DNA of 64,000 nucleotides from Acidobacteriota bacterium (GTDB lineage: Bacteria > Acidobacteriota > Terriglobia > Terriglobales > Acidobacteriaceae). Both the position numbers and the translations under genes were made by a program. The notes beneath the pieces are model-generated. The model did not search any database, was not told the origin of the DNA, and saw nothing but the letters and a program-made list of their open reading frames with translations. The stretch is from assembly GCA_021846985.1 (NCBI GenBank), contig JAJZVX010000001.1, positions 1-64,000 of the forward strand, read 5' to 3'. Shown one piece after another: positions 8,086 to 17,819 of the stretch. Position 1 is the stretch's first letter, and each line of letters starts with the position of its first letter.

Positions 8086-9531
8086 ATGCCCAATTGCGCA
8101 CGCATTGCCATTGATCTGGGTGCCGAAAGCTGCCGCGTTTCGTTGCTGCGCTGGCAGGGAAATGTGGCGCGGATCGAGCTCATTCACCGCTTCGCCAATG
8201 GGCCGGTACATCGCGGCAGCTCAATGCGATGGCCGCTCCACGACATTCTGTCTGGACTGGAGGTGGGTCTGCGCAAGGCAGCGGCGTTCGTGCCGCAAGG
8301 CATTGCGTCCATCGCCGTGGATGGCTGGTCGGTGGACTATGTACGCCTGGACGGCAATGGGCAGCCGCGGGGAGAGCCTTTCTGCTATCGGGACGAGCGG
8401 ACAGTGGCGGCCAAGGAGGCAGCAGACGCCCGCGTGCCTCCGCTGCAGATGTTTGAGCGCGGTGGGGCGCAGCCCTTGCGCATCAACACGGCCTACCAGC
8501 TTCTGGCCGACCCTGCGACGGGAATCGATCCTGCGGCGCGCTGGGTCATGTTTCCGGAGTACATTCTGCACTGGCTTGGCGGCCGGCGGGTGGCGGAGTA
8601 TACCAACGCAACGCACACCGGCCTTGTGGACATTGACACGGGCCAATGGTCGCGGGATCTGTTTCGCCGGCTTGGGATTCCCATGGAGGCGGTGCCGCCG
8701 ATTGTGCCGGCGGGAACGGCGGTCGGGCAAGTGAAGGGGCCGCTCGCCAAGCTTGCGGCCTTCCGGCACACGCAGCTCATTGCGCCGGCGTGCCACGACA
8801 CGGCGTCCGGGGTTGCCGGAATAGCCGCGGACCTGGATGGAACGGCCTACATCTCGTCGGGAACCTGGTCGCTGGTGGGAACGGTGGTGCGGAGCGCGCG
8901 GACGGCATCCGAGGCCATGGAAGCGCGCTATACCAATCAGGGCGCGGCCGGCGGAGGCTTCTGCTTTCACACCAACGTGAACGGCATGTGGGTCGTCAAG
9001 CAGTGCATGGAAGCGTGGTCGGCGGCGGGGCGCCCGTGGAAGATCGAGGCGCTGGTGGAAGCCGCGGCAGCGCAGCCGGCGCCGCCAGACACGATTGACG
9101 TGGACGCGGAACCGCTGCTGTTGGACGGGGAGATGCCCGCGCGGATCAATGCCGAGCTGGCCAAGCGCGGACTGGCTACCATTGCCGACGAAGCGGGGAA
9201 CGAGCCGGTGTTTGCGCGGCTGATCTTTGAGAGCCTGGCGTGCCGCTACGCTTCCGCCCTGGACCACCTCGAACAGATGCTGGGCAGCCGGCTGCGAAGG
9301 ATTCACATCTTTGGTGGCGGAAGCCGGAACCAGCTGCTGACGAGGCTGACGGCCGAACATACGGGACGGCCGGTGGAGACGGGCCATGCGGAGAGCTCCA
9401 CCATCGGCAACTTCGCGGTGCAATTGGCCTCGGCAGAAGCCGCCGGCCAGGGAGTAACCGCTGAGGCGGTACGCAGGTGGGCGGCGCGGCTCAGTACTGA
9501 AACGCCTGCGGCAGAAGCTGCTTCCGAATGA
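8086..9531 (+). CDS. rhaB: Rhamnulokinase, FGGY family
   Basis: 481 residues, normal for the family. The N-terminal phosphate-binding loop is AIDLGAESCRVSL, and the conserved catalytic region reads SIAVDGWSVDY. In the C-terminal ATPase domain YISSGTWSLVG and IHIFGGGSRNQLL are typical of RhaB. It phosphorylates L-rhamnulose to L-rhamnulose-1-phosphate. The start ATG 8086 follows GGGAGATTGTTAGCCT. A 150-base gap separates it from the regulator gene, so it may have its own promoter. Its last 41 bases overlap the 3' end of the opposite-strand gene 9491-10003. Confidence 0.93.
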   Translation: MPNCARIAIDLGAESCRVSLLRWQGNVARIELIHRFANGPVHRGSSMRWPLHDILSGLEVGLRKAAAFVPQGIASIAVDGWSVDYVRLDGNGQPRGEPFCYRDERTVAAKEAADARVPPLQMFERGGAQPLRINTAYQLLADPATGIDPAARWVMFPEYILHWLGGRRVAEYTNATHTGLVDIDTGQWSRDLFRRLGIPMEAVPPIVPAGTAVGQVKGPLAKLAAFRHTQLIAPACHDTASGVAGIAADLDGTAYISSGTWSLVGTVVRSARTASEAMEARYTNQGAAGGGFCFHTNVNGMWVVKQCMEAWSAAGRPWKIEALVEAAAAQPAPPDTIDVDAEPLLLDGEMPARINAELAKRGLATIADEAGNEPVFARLIFESLACRYASALDHLEQMLGSRLRRIHIFGGGSRNQLLTRLTAEHTGRPVETGHAESSTIGNFAVQLASAEAAGQGVTAEAVRRWAARLSTETPAAEAASE

Positions 9532-10003
9532 GCTTCAGCCCGCTGCCCTCCAGCATCAGGTAGTCGTAGAAACCGCAGTCGCGCTCGTTGGGACAGCCGT
9601 TGATCTTCAGCAGGCGGCTGTTGGGATGGAATGCGATGCGCGGCAGCAGCGGACCTTTTTGCCGCTCGATCCATCCGGTTGGCAACTCGACGAAGGCGAA
9701 GCCGTCGTAGACCGTGCCGCTGATGGCGTCGATGATATAAAACATGCTGCACTCAGTTCCGCATCCGAAGAGAGCAACCGTGTAATGCCCGGCGAACTGG
9801 ACCGGTGCGCGCGCTCCGGTGCGAATGTGCGTGCCAAAGGCGCGCTGCTCAGCGGTAATCCGCGGCGGCGCAGATTTGCCGCGATAGATGCTCTTCACCG
9901 GAAAAGCGCTGAAGGTGGGGCGGGGATCCTGAGCTTCTACAACGATTCCAGTAGCGGCAAGGCTGGACGCAAGCAAAAGGGCGAAAAGCGCTGTGCGCGG
10001 CAT
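9491..10003 (-). CDS. Secreted hypothetical protein
   Basis: 170 residues from ATG 10003, chosen because it opens a good signal peptide (MPRTALFALLLASSLAATG with an A-x-A-like cleavage region); the longer frame is not plausible. The mature part contains two cysteine-bearing segments, ALFGCGTECSMFYI and NGCPNERDCGFYDYL, suggesting two disulfides in the periplasm. Function is unknown. It converges on rhaB with a 41-base overlap. Confidence 0.75.
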   Translation of the reverse strand: MPRTALFALLLASSLAATGIVVEAQDPRPTFSAFPVKSIYRGKSAPPRITAEQRAFGTHIRTGARAPVQFAGHYTVALFGCGTECSMFYIIDAISGTVYDGFAFVELPTGWIERQKGPLLPRIAFHPNSRLLKINGCPNERDCGFYDYLMLEGSGLKLIRKQLLPQAFQY

Positions 10004-10049
10004 GCCAGCATCATAGAGCAAGAGTGGCGCCAAGCGCAGATCGCCCGTT

Positions 10050-11024
10050 TTACTCCCACACCGTAACGTTGCCGGCGGCAGCGTCGATGCGGGCGAGGGT
10101 TTCTTCAGAGAGTTTGACGCCGGCCGCCTGCACGTTCTGCGCGATCTGCTCCGGACGCGAAGCGCCGATGATGGCCGAAGCGACTTCAGTGCGGCGCAGA
10201 ATCCAGGCCAGCGCCAACTGGGGCATGGAAAGGCCGAGATCATCGGCGATGGGCTTCAACTGGGCGACCGCCTGGAGTAGGTAGTCCGAACGGTAGTGGC
10301 GGCCGGCGGTTTCCATGAACTGGCTCATCTGGGCGCTGGCGGCGCGGCTGCCCGGCGGGGGCGGCTGGCCGGGCGCGTACTTGCCGGAGAGGACGCCATG
10401 GGCGAGCGGAGAAAAGGCAAGGTTACCGATGCCGTGCCGCGCACAGGCCGGAAACACTGCTCTTTCAGGCCTGCGCCAGAGAATCGAGTACTGCGGCTGG
10501 CTGGAGCAGAAGGGCGTAAGACCGTGGGCGCCGGCGATGCGCGCGGCCTGTTCGATTTGTTCGGCGGTCCACTCGCTGAAGCCGATGGCGCGAATTTTGC
10601 CGGCCTCGACGGCGCGGTGGAGCGCAGCGAGTGTCTCTTCGAGGGGCGTCTCACGATCGTAGCGGTGGCACTGGTAGAGGTCGATGCAGTCGATGCCGAG
10701 GCGGCCAAGGGAGCGATCGAGCTGCTTCTCGATCTGGGCGGCGGATAAGCCGTGGTCCGGCTCGTCGCCGACGGGAAAGAATAACTTTGAGGCTACGAGG
10801 TAGCGGTCGCGAGGGAAGCCGCGCAAAGCCTCGCCGAGGACGCGCTCCGCTTCGCCGGCGCCGTATTGGTTGGCGGTATCGAAGAGGGTGATGCCGTGGT
10901 CGAGGGCGGCGTGGATGCAGCGGATGGCCTGTTGGCGGCCGATGCCTCCGGCGACCGTGAGCCATGTGCCGAAACTGAGCTCCGAGACCTGCAGCGGACC
11001 GTTGCCGAGGCGGCGAAATTGCAT
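10050..11024 (-). CDS. Aldo/keto reductase
   Basis: 324 residues, a single (beta/alpha)8 barrel. The catalytic tetrad is readable: Asp in LFDTANQYG, Tyr in that same segment, Lys in YLVASKLFF and His in DLYQCHRYD. NADPH-binding residues fall in the C-terminal IIGASRPEQIAQN region. It resembles the YghZ/Kv-beta-type subgroup, which reduces aldehydes such as methylglyoxal; the natural substrate is unknown. Only ten bases separate its ATG (11024) from the dnaE stop, so it may be cotranscribed downstream of dnaE. Confidence 0.92.
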   Translation of the reverse strand: MQFRRLGNGPLQVSELSFGTWLTVAGGIGRQQAIRCIHAALDHGITLFDTANQYGAGEAERVLGEALRGFPRDRYLVASKLFFPVGDEPDHGLSAAQIEKQLDRSLGRLGIDCIDLYQCHRYDRETPLEETLAALHRAVEAGKIRAIGFSEWTAEQIEQAARIAGAHGLTPFCSSQPQYSILWRRPERAVFPACARHGIGNLAFSPLAHGVLSGKYAPGQPPPPGSRAASAQMSQFMETAGRHYRSDYLLQAVAQLKPIADDLGLSMPQLALAWILRRTEVASAIIGASRPEQIAQNVQAAGVKLSEETLARIDAAAGNVTVWE

Positions 11025-11034
11025 GCGTATCCTT

Positions 11035-14000
11035 TCAACTGAGCGCCTGCACGGTGCCCTTGCCGACCAATTCCTCGACGCGCTCGACCCAGCCGCGGTC
11101 GGCGGCCACGCTCATGGATTCCGGCTCCAGAATCACCGCGTACTCGCCCTTCTTTTCCAGGTGGAGCATGACCTTGCCGGGGCCGGGGGCGGCGTCGGCG
11201 GCGCTCTTCAGGGCGAGGAGCATCTCTTCGGTGGCACTATCAAGGTTGACGCGAATGCGCACGCCCGTAGGCAGCTTCACCTCGACGTCTTCCAGCGCCT
11301 GAATGCCGCTCACGGAGATCTTGGGCGCTGCATCTTCCTCGCCCATCAGCACACCGCGGATCAGCACCGGAGCCTCGATTTTCAACTGGCCGGAGAGCCG
11401 CTCGTAATCGCGTGAGAAGCAGATGAGATCGATTTTGCCGGTAGCGTCTTCGAGCAGGGCCTGAGCGTAGAGTTTCTGGTCACGCTTGCTCTTTTGCACG
11501 CGCAGGCCATGAATGATGCCGGCCACCTGGATCTCGTCGACAGGATCGGCGGGCGAGCCCCAACGGCGCTCGGCTGGCTTCCTCTCCAGCGCTTCGGCGG
11601 TAGAGATAACGCCCGTAAGGTTGCGAATCTTCTCCGCGTACTTGTCGAGCGGGTGGCCGGAGACAAAGAAGCCGAGAACTTCTTTCTCGTTGGCCAGACG
11701 CTCGGTCTCTTCCCAGTCGGCCACGTGGGGCAGGTCGTCGCCGGTTGGCTGCCGGGCGGGCCCTTCATCGAAGAGGCCAAAGAGGCCGGTCTGTCCCTGC
11801 GCGGCGTCGCGCTGAGCCTTCTGCGCGCGTTCCATGGCCTTGTCCACGGCGGCCATGAGCGCGCCGCGCTTGCCCAGCGAGTCGAGCGCGCCGGCTTTGA
11901 TGAGAGACTCGATCACGCGCTTGTTCATCACCCGCAGGTCAACCTTCTCGCAGAACTCCCAGAGGCTGTGGAACCGCTCACCGGCTTCCTGCCGCGCCTT
12001 GAGAATCGACTCGATGGCGTTGCCGCCAACATTTTTCACCGCCGCCAGGCCGAAGCGGATGGCGTCGCCGTGCGGCGTGAACTGCGCGCCGGAGAGCTGC
12101 ACATCGGGCGGCTCCACGCTGATGTTCATCTCGCGGCACTCCCCGATGTACTTCACGACATTCTCCGGCTTGGAGGTTTCCGAGGTCAGCAGCGCCGCCA
12201 TGAACTCGACGGGAAAGTGTGTCTTGAGGTATGCGGTCTGATAGGCGAGCAGGGCGTAGGCCGCCGAGTGCGATTTGTTGAAGCCGTAGCCGGCAAACTT
12301 TTCCATCTGGTCAAAAAGTTCGGCGGCAGTGCTTTTAGGATTGCCGAGCGCAGCGGCGCCGGCCATAAAACGCTCGCGCTGCTTGGCCATTTCGTCAGCG
12401 TTTTTCTTGCCCATGGCGCGGCGCAGCAGGTCGGCTTCGCCCAGGCTGTAGCTGGCCACCACGTTGGCGATCTGCATCACCTGTTCCTGGTAGACGATCA
12501 CGCCCAGCGTTTCCTTCAGGATGCCCTCCAACTGGGGAAGCATGTACTCCACCTTGCGGCGCCCCCACTTGCGCTCGATGAAATCGTCGATCATGCCGCC
12601 CTGGATGGGCCCTGGGCGGTAGAGCGCGTTGAGGGCGGTCAGATCTTCCACGGTCTCCGGCTTGTAGCGGCGCAGCACGTCGCGCATGCCGCCGGACTCA
12701 AACTGGAAAACACCCGAGGTGAGCGCGGAGTGGAAGACACGCTTGTAGGTCTCGGCGTCGTTGAGGGGAATCCTTTCGATGTCGAGCTTCTCGCCGCGGT
12801 TCTGCTCGATCAGCTTGAGGCAGTCGTCGATGACCGTCAGCGTCGTGAGGCCTAGAAAGTCCATCTTCAGAAGGCCCATCTTCTCGACGGCCTTCATGTC
12901 GTAGGCGGTGACAATTTCGTCGTTCTTGGTCTTGGCCACCGGGACCAGTTCGGTCAGCGGCCGGGGCGCAATCACCACGCCGGCGGCGTGCATGCCAATG
13001 CCGCGGGTGAGGCCCTCGAGCTTTTTGGCGGTGTCGATCAGTTCGCGGACCTGCGCATCGCTGTCGTAGACCTTGCGCAAATCGGGCGACTCTTCCAGAG
13101 CCTTGTCCAGCGTCATGCCCAGCGTGGCGGGAACCAGCTTGGCGATGCGGTCCACATCCCCGTAGGGCATATCCAGCGCGCGGCCGCAGTCCTTGATGGC
13201 GGCCTTGGCGGCCATGGTGTTGAAGGTGATGATCTGGGCCACCTGCTCGCGGCCGTATTTGCGGGTGACGTAGTCGATCACTTCGCCGCGGCGGTTCATG
13301 CAGAAGTCCACGTCGATGTCGGGCATGGAGACGCGCTCGGGATTCAGGAAGCGCTCGAAGAGAAGCACGTTCTGCATGGGATCGATGTTGGTGATCTCCA
13401 TGGAGTAGGCCACCAGCGAGCCCGCTCCCGAGCCGCGTCCGGGGCCGACGGGAATGCCGTGGTCACGAGCGTACTTGATGAAGTCCCATACGATCAGGAA
13501 GTACCCGGCGTACTTCATCTGCTTGATGACGCCGATCTCATATGCGAGCCGCTTCTCATACTCGTGCAGGGGCGTGCGCAGCAGATTTCGGCTTTCAAGG
13601 TGGCGAATGGCGGTTTCAAGCCGTTTCTTGAAGCCCTCGCGGCAGACCTGCTCGAAGTAGGTGTCGATGGTGTGGCCGTCAGGCACCGCAAAGGCCGGGA
13701 AGGGATCGTCCACCTTGTGGAGCTTGAAGTTGCAGCGCTCGGCAATCTCCATGGTGCGCGCCAGCACCTCGGCGTGACCGGGGAAGAGGCTTGCCATTTC
13801 GTCGCCGCTCTTCACGTAGAACTGGTCGGAGTCGAAGCGGAACCGGTTGGCGTCGTGCACCTTGGCGCCGGTCTGCACGCAGAGCATCACATCGTGGGCC
13901 TTGGAGTCTTCGCCACAAAGGTAGTGGGAGTCGTTGGTGGCTACCAGCGGGATGCCGAGATCACGTTCCAGCCGGAAAATGTCGTTTTGAATCTTTCGCT

Positions 14001-14544
14001 CTTCGGCGAGGCCCTGGTCCTGAATTTCGAGGTAGAAGTTGCCTTTGCCGAAGATGTCCTGGTACTGCATGGCGACGGCTTTAGCCTTTTCGTAATCGCC
14101 TTTGCCCAGGGTCTCGCAGAGCTCACCGCTGAGGCAGCCGGAGAAGCCCACGAGTCCGGCGGCGTGCTCGGCCAAATAGCGCTTGCTGATGCGCGGACGG
14201 CGATAGAAGCCGTGGAGAGAGGCCTCTGACGTAATGCGCACAAGATTGCGGTAGCCTTCCTCGTTCTCGGCCAGCACGAGCAAGTGGTTGTACTGATCGT
14301 TGGGGGCCTCGGCGCGGTGGTCCTCCGCCTTGCACACGTACAGTTCGCAGCCGAGGATGGGTTTAATCCCTTTTTCCTTGGCCGCATTGAAAAAATGCAC
14401 AGCGCCGTATATGTTGCCGTGGTCGGTCATGGCCACAGCTTTCTGACCAAGCGCGGCAACGCGGTCCATGAGCTTGTAGACGTCGCAGGCGCCATCCAGG
14501 AGCGAGTACTCTGTGTGCAGGTGCAGGTGCGTGAATTCGGCCAT
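11035..14544 (-). CDS. dnaE: DNA polymerase III alpha subunit
   Basis: 1169 residues, standard for DnaE1. The start ATG 14544 gives MAEFTHLHLHTEYSLLDG, the exact beginning of the PHP domain; longer frames are spurious. The palm has the catalytic aspartates in SMPDIDVDFCMNRRGEV, and the PGRGSGAGSLVAYSMEI block precedes it. The helix-hairpin-helix and OB-fold regions follow towards the C-terminus. It is the catalytic subunit of the replicative polymerase. Several long antisense frames across it are GC-driven shadows. Confidence 0.97.
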   Translation of the reverse strand: MAEFTHLHLHTEYSLLDGACDVYKLMDRVAALGQKAVAMTDHGNIYGAVHFFNAAKEKGIKPILGCELYVCKAEDHRAEAPNDQYNHLLVLAENEEGYRNLVRITSEASLHGFYRRPRISKRYLAEHAAGLVGFSGCLSGELCETLGKGDYEKAKAVAMQYQDIFGKGNFYLEIQDQGLAEERKIQNDIFRLERDLGIPLVATNDSHYLCGEDSKAHDVMLCVQTGAKVHDANRFRFDSDQFYVKSGDEMASLFPGHAEVLARTMEIAERCNFKLHKVDDPFPAFAVPDGHTIDTYFEQVCREGFKKRLETAIRHLESRNLLRTPLHEYEKRLAYEIGVIKQMKYAGYFLIVWDFIKYARDHGIPVGPGRGSGAGSLVAYSMEITNIDPMQNVLLFERFLNPERVSMPDIDVDFCMNRRGEVIDYVTRKYGREQVAQIITFNTMAAKAAIKDCGRALDMPYGDVDRIAKLVPATLGMTLDKALEESPDLRKVYDSDAQVRELIDTAKKLEGLTRGIGMHAAGVVIAPRPLTELVPVAKTKNDEIVTAYDMKAVEKMGLLKMDFLGLTTLTVIDDCLKLIEQNRGEKLDIERIPLNDAETYKRVFHSALTSGVFQFESGGMRDVLRRYKPETVEDLTALNALYRPGPIQGGMIDDFIERKWGRRKVEYMLPQLEGILKETLGVIVYQEQVMQIANVVASYSLGEADLLRRAMGKKNADEMAKQRERFMAGAAALGNPKSTAAELFDQMEKFAGYGFNKSHSAAYALLAYQTAYLKTHFPVEFMAALLTSETSKPENVVKYIGECREMNISVEPPDVQLSGAQFTPHGDAIRFGLAAVKNVGGNAIESILKARQEAGERFHSLWEFCEKVDLRVMNKRVIESLIKAGALDSLGKRGALMAAVDKAMERAQKAQRDAAQGQTGLFGLFDEGPARQPTGDDLPHVADWEETERLANEKEVLGFFVSGHPLDKYAEKIRNLTGVISTAEALERKPAERRWGSPADPVDEIQVAGIIHGLRVQKSKRDQKLYAQALLEDATGKIDLICFSRDYERLSGQLKIEAPVLIRGVLMGEEDAAPKISVSGIQALEDVEVKLPTGVRIRVNLDSATEEMLLALKSAADAAPGPGKVMLHLEKKGEYAVILEPESMSVAADRGWVERVEELVGKGTVQALS

Positions 14545-14780
14545 GGCTACCCTCGATTCTAGCCCTCCGGGAAGTTCGAGGCGGCCGGTTGAAATCGCGG
14601 CCGTTTGAGGAAAAGCGGGACAGTCGCCCGCCGGGAGAGGAAGCGGCAGACCGCGAGCACCCATGACCGCCTCATAGACCCGGAATGGGGACTCTGGTAA
14701 GATTTCGCTTCGAGCCTCGGGACGCAAGCGGTTCCTTTTTTTCCTGAAGAATTCACCTCTCACGGTTGCGGGGAGACGAG

Positions 14781-15953
14781 ATGCGTTTTGCATTTGTGCA
14801 TAATGGCGACCCACTGTCTGAGGGACTGTGGTCAGGAATCCCGCTGAACATCATTCGCACGCTGCGCGGGATGGGACACGAGGTAGTGGTCATCGGCAAC
14901 CTGCCGCCGCATATTCCGCTGTTCGCGCGCGTGAAAACGCAGTTTTACAAGAGGATTCGGGGCAAGATGTACCTGCTGAACCGCGATCCGGCGGTATTTG
15001 CGGCGCGCGCGAAGTCCGCCAACCGGCGGTTGAAAGAAGCAGGAAGATTCGATGCCGTTCTCATTGCATATCCGCCCGATGCGGCGTATCTGGAGACGAA
15101 GATCCCCATCTTGATTGTGCACGACGCCGCATGGACCCAGATTGTCGATTTCTATCCGGGCGCCGAACGCGAGCGGATGGCTCCCGAGACCCTGCGAGGC
15201 GGAATCGATCTCGATAAAACAGCCTTGGCCCGTTGCAGTCATGCGATCTATTGTTCCCAATGGGCAGCGTCGAGCGTTATTCGGGATTATGGAATCAGCT
15301 CTTCAAAGATCACGGTGGTGCCGCTGGGTTCGGGCATCGACAAGCCGCCGACCCGGCAGCAAGTTGCAGACTATCTGAAGAATCGGCTTAAGGTGCCGAT
15401 GAAACTCTTCTTCCTCGGCAGAGAATGGCATCGCAAGGGAGGAGATATTGCCATTGCCGTTGGGGAAGAGATCGAACGGTTGGGAACAGCGATTGAATTG
15501 CATGTGGCTGGATGCGTGCCGCCACCGCCCTTACCCCGTTGGGTGAGACTGCACGGCCCGATGCGTAAGGATGTTCCTGCCGAAGCAGCGGTGCTGCGCG
15601 AGCTGTTTGAGACGTCGGATTACCTGATCTTGCCAACCCGCGCCGACGCATTTGGTATGGTTTTTGGCGAGTCAGCGGCATTTGGAACGCCTGTAATCGC
15701 AAGCGATGTGGGGGGCGTGCGGGAGGCCGCGTGCGGCGAGTGGGCACTGACTCTTCCCTTGAATACGCCGCCGCATGTGATGGCCGAGTGGGCTATTTCG
15801 CTTTATCGGGACCGCGCGGCCTACGAGCGCCTGGCATGGTTGGCGCGCGAGTCCTACGAAACCCATCTGAATTGGCCGGCGTTCTGCCGCAAGCTGGTGG
15901 AGATCGCAAGGGCGTGCGGGCCGATGGCCTCATCCGCCCATATCAACACATAG
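14781..15953 (+). CDS. Glycosyltransferase, GT4/GT1-type (GT-B fold)
   Basis: 390 residues. ATG 14781 is preceded by GGGGAG at six-base spacing; a TTG 15 bases earlier is less likely. The N-terminal domain starts FVHNGDPLSEGLWSGIP. The C-terminal nucleotide-sugar domain has FLGREWHRKGGDIAI and, later, PTRADAFGMVFGESAAFGTP with the E-x7-E-like motif of retaining GT4 enzymes. It probably transfers a sugar to lipid-linked or capsular glycans at the membrane; no partner genes flank it. It is divergent from dnaE, sharing a 236-base intergenic region. Confidence 0.88.
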   Translation: MRFAFVHNGDPLSEGLWSGIPLNIIRTLRGMGHEVVVIGNLPPHIPLFARVKTQFYKRIRGKMYLLNRDPAVFAARAKSANRRLKEAGRFDAVLIAYPPDAAYLETKIPILIVHDAAWTQIVDFYPGAERERMAPETLRGGIDLDKTALARCSHAIYCSQWAASSVIRDYGISSSKITVVPLGSGIDKPPTRQQVADYLKNRLKVPMKLFFLGREWHRKGGDIAIAVGEEIERLGTAIELHVAGCVPPPPLPRWVRLHGPMRKDVPAEAAVLRELFETSDYLILPTRADAFGMVFGESAAFGTPVIASDVGGVREAACGEWALTLPLNTPPHVMAEWAISLYRDRAAYERLAWLARESYETHLNWPAFCRKLVEIARACGPMASSAHINT

Positions 15954-16192
15954 CTGAATCACGCCCAGGAACGCTCTGCCGCCCGCCGGAGCAACCGGCC
16001 GCGATTGATCGGCCAGCGCAGGCCGGGGTTCCGGGCATGTCAACCCCATCCGTAAATCTGGAGTCCAATTGGACGTGCGGACAGGCAGAAGGCGCGCGGT
16101 CATCAAGTAGGTTCGGCGCGATTGCGTTGGCGTGTGACCGGAGGCGCGCTGTTGCCGCGAAGGCATTGAAATCAATCGAAGGAGCATATCGA

Positions 16193-16618
16193 ATGAATTT
16201 TCGTCTATTCTTGGCCGTTGGCGCGTTGGCGCTGGCGGGCGCGGCGCAGCTAGGCATTGCAGCTCAGGCTCCGCCTCCGCAGGACATGGTACAAAGCGCG
16301 CCTCCACGCGGTCCTCGCACGCCGGAGCAGGTAGCGAACCGGCTGGCGCGCCAACTGGGATTGACCGAAGAGCAGAGGAACCGGATGATCCCCATCATCG
16401 CCGGCCGACAGGCAAAGATGCAGGCGCTGCGCGGCAATCCCATGCTTCGTCGCGGACAGCGCGCCCGTGAAGCGAGAAAGATCATGGCGGAAAGCGACAA
16501 GCAGATCAATGCCATCCTGACGCCGGCCCAGCGGAAGATCTACGCCGACATCCGGCAGGAGAGGCATGATCGCATGGTGGAGCGCAGACAGGAGCGGCAG
16601 CAAGGCGGCGCGTACTGA
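16193..16618 (+). CDS. Spy/CpxP-like periplasmic protein (LTxxQ repeats)
   Basis: 141 residues. The ATG is preceded by GAAGGAG. Residues 1-24 form a signal peptide ending in GIAAQA. The mature helical part contains the two family motifs LTEEQRNRM and LTPAQRKIY, many Arg and Met residues, and a charged tail. Spy/CpxP relatives act as periplasmic chaperones or envelope-stress sensors. No sensor kinase or efflux genes are adjacent, so its stress input is unknown. The 239 bases before it hold no gene. Confidence 0.8.
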   Translation: MNFRLFLAVGALALAGAAQLGIAAQAPPPQDMVQSAPPRGPRTPEQVANRLARQLGLTEEQRNRMIPIIAGRQAKMQALRGNPMLRRGQRAREARKIMAESDKQINAILTPAQRKIYADIRQERHDRMVERRQERQQGGAY

Positions 16619-16698
16619 AGTGCTTCCCGCTTCTGAGCGCCCTCTGCCAGCGTCCGTGACAGAAGGCGCGCAGATCGTCGTGGCAGGAAAGCGCTTCG

Positions 16699-17691
16699 CT
16701 AAAGGAGAATCACCGCCGGGCCGTCTTCGGTTTCGTGCTTCACGGCCTCCAGCGCGCCATTGGCTTCCGCAAGCGGAAAGGCGACCGGGCGCGGACGGAT
16801 GCCGATCTCATGCGCCAGGGCAATGAAGTCGCGCGCGTCTTGGCGCGTCATGTTGGCCACGCTGCGGATCTGGCGCTCACCCCAGAGAAGCCGGTCGTAA
16901 TCGAAGGCTGGCATCTGGTCCAGGTGGATGGCGTTGATGGCGGCCACCCCGCCCTTGCGCAGGGCGGCGAGCGCGTTGACGACAACCTTGCCGCTGGGCG
17001 CGAAGGTGATCGCGCGGTCGAGCTCCACCGGCGGTCGGGCGTTCTCATCTCCCACCCAGGTGGCGCCGAGCGACTCTGCGGCGCTGCGGTGCGCCGCTCC
17101 GCGCGTCACCACATAGACGTCGCAACCCCAAGCTTGCAAAACGCGGACGGCGAGGGAAGCGGAGCTGCCGAAGCCGTAGAGTCCCACACGTTCACCGCGC
17201 TCCACGCCGGCCACGCGGATGCTGCGGAATCCGATCACGCCGGCGCACAATAGCGGTGCGGCATGCACGGCGTCCATGCCCGTGGGCAGGGGAAAGGCAA
17301 AATCCGCGCGCACCGCCGCATACTCCGCAAAGCCGCCGTCTACCGTGTAGCCGCTAAATATGGGATGGTCACAGAGATTTTCCATCTGATGGCGGCAGAA
17401 CCAGCAGTCCCCATCCACGCCCCCCATCCAGGAGACGCCGGCGCGCGTGCCGAGCGGAAGTTCCGCGGTGGCGCCGTCCACGACCTCGCCGACAATCTGG
17501 TGGCCGGGAATAAGACGCGGTCGCAGGGGCGGCAAATCCCGCTCGACAATGTGGAGATCGGTGCGGCAAACGCCGCAGGCCAGCACGCGGAGAAGCGCCT
17601 GGCCGCTTTGGAGCTGGGGACGAGGAACGTCCTCCAGGGAAAGCCACGCGCCCGGCGCGCCGGCGTTGGCATGGAAGATCGCTGCTTTCAT
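16699..17691 (-). CDS. Zinc-dependent alcohol dehydrogenase, AdhA-like, with an altered structural zinc site
   Basis: 330 residues, medium-chain dehydrogenase fold. The catalytic zinc ligands appear in LACGVCRTDLH and in IPGHQIVGEV. The NAD(P)-binding motif is GLYGFGSSASLAV. The structural-zinc lobe reads WMGGVDGDCWFCRHQMENLC, where family members usually have four cysteines; here the first is Asp. It would oxidise alcohols or reduce aldehydes in the cytoplasm. It stands alone and convergent to the Spy-like gene, upstream of no obvious partner. Confidence 0.9.
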   Translation of the reverse strand: MKAAIFHANAGAPGAWLSLEDVPRPQLQSGQALLRVLACGVCRTDLHIVERDLPPLRPRLIPGHQIVGEVVDGATAELPLGTRAGVSWMGGVDGDCWFCRHQMENLCDHPIFSGYTVDGGFAEYAAVRADFAFPLPTGMDAVHAAPLLCAGVIGFRSIRVAGVERGERVGLYGFGSSASLAVRVLQAWGCDVYVVTRGAAHRSAAESLGATWVGDENARPPVELDRAITFAPSGKVVVNALAALRKGGVAAINAIHLDQMPAFDYDRLLWGERQIRSVANMTRQDARDFIALAHEIGIRPRPVAFPLAEANGALEAVKHETEDGPAVILL

Positions 17692-17819
17692 TGCAACCTC
17701 CAGATGGGCAGTTTACGCCCATGCGCGGAATGCAACCAGCGGCATCTTCGAAAAAAGGTGTCGTTGATCCGCAGCTTCGCGTCTTCAGTGCGCCCCGGAT
17801 GGAATCTATGATTAGGCTT

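Noticed and set aside
11494-14229. Long plus-strand frames over dnaE
   Set aside because: They are antisense shadows caused by high GC at third positions; dnaE motifs are intact on the other strand.
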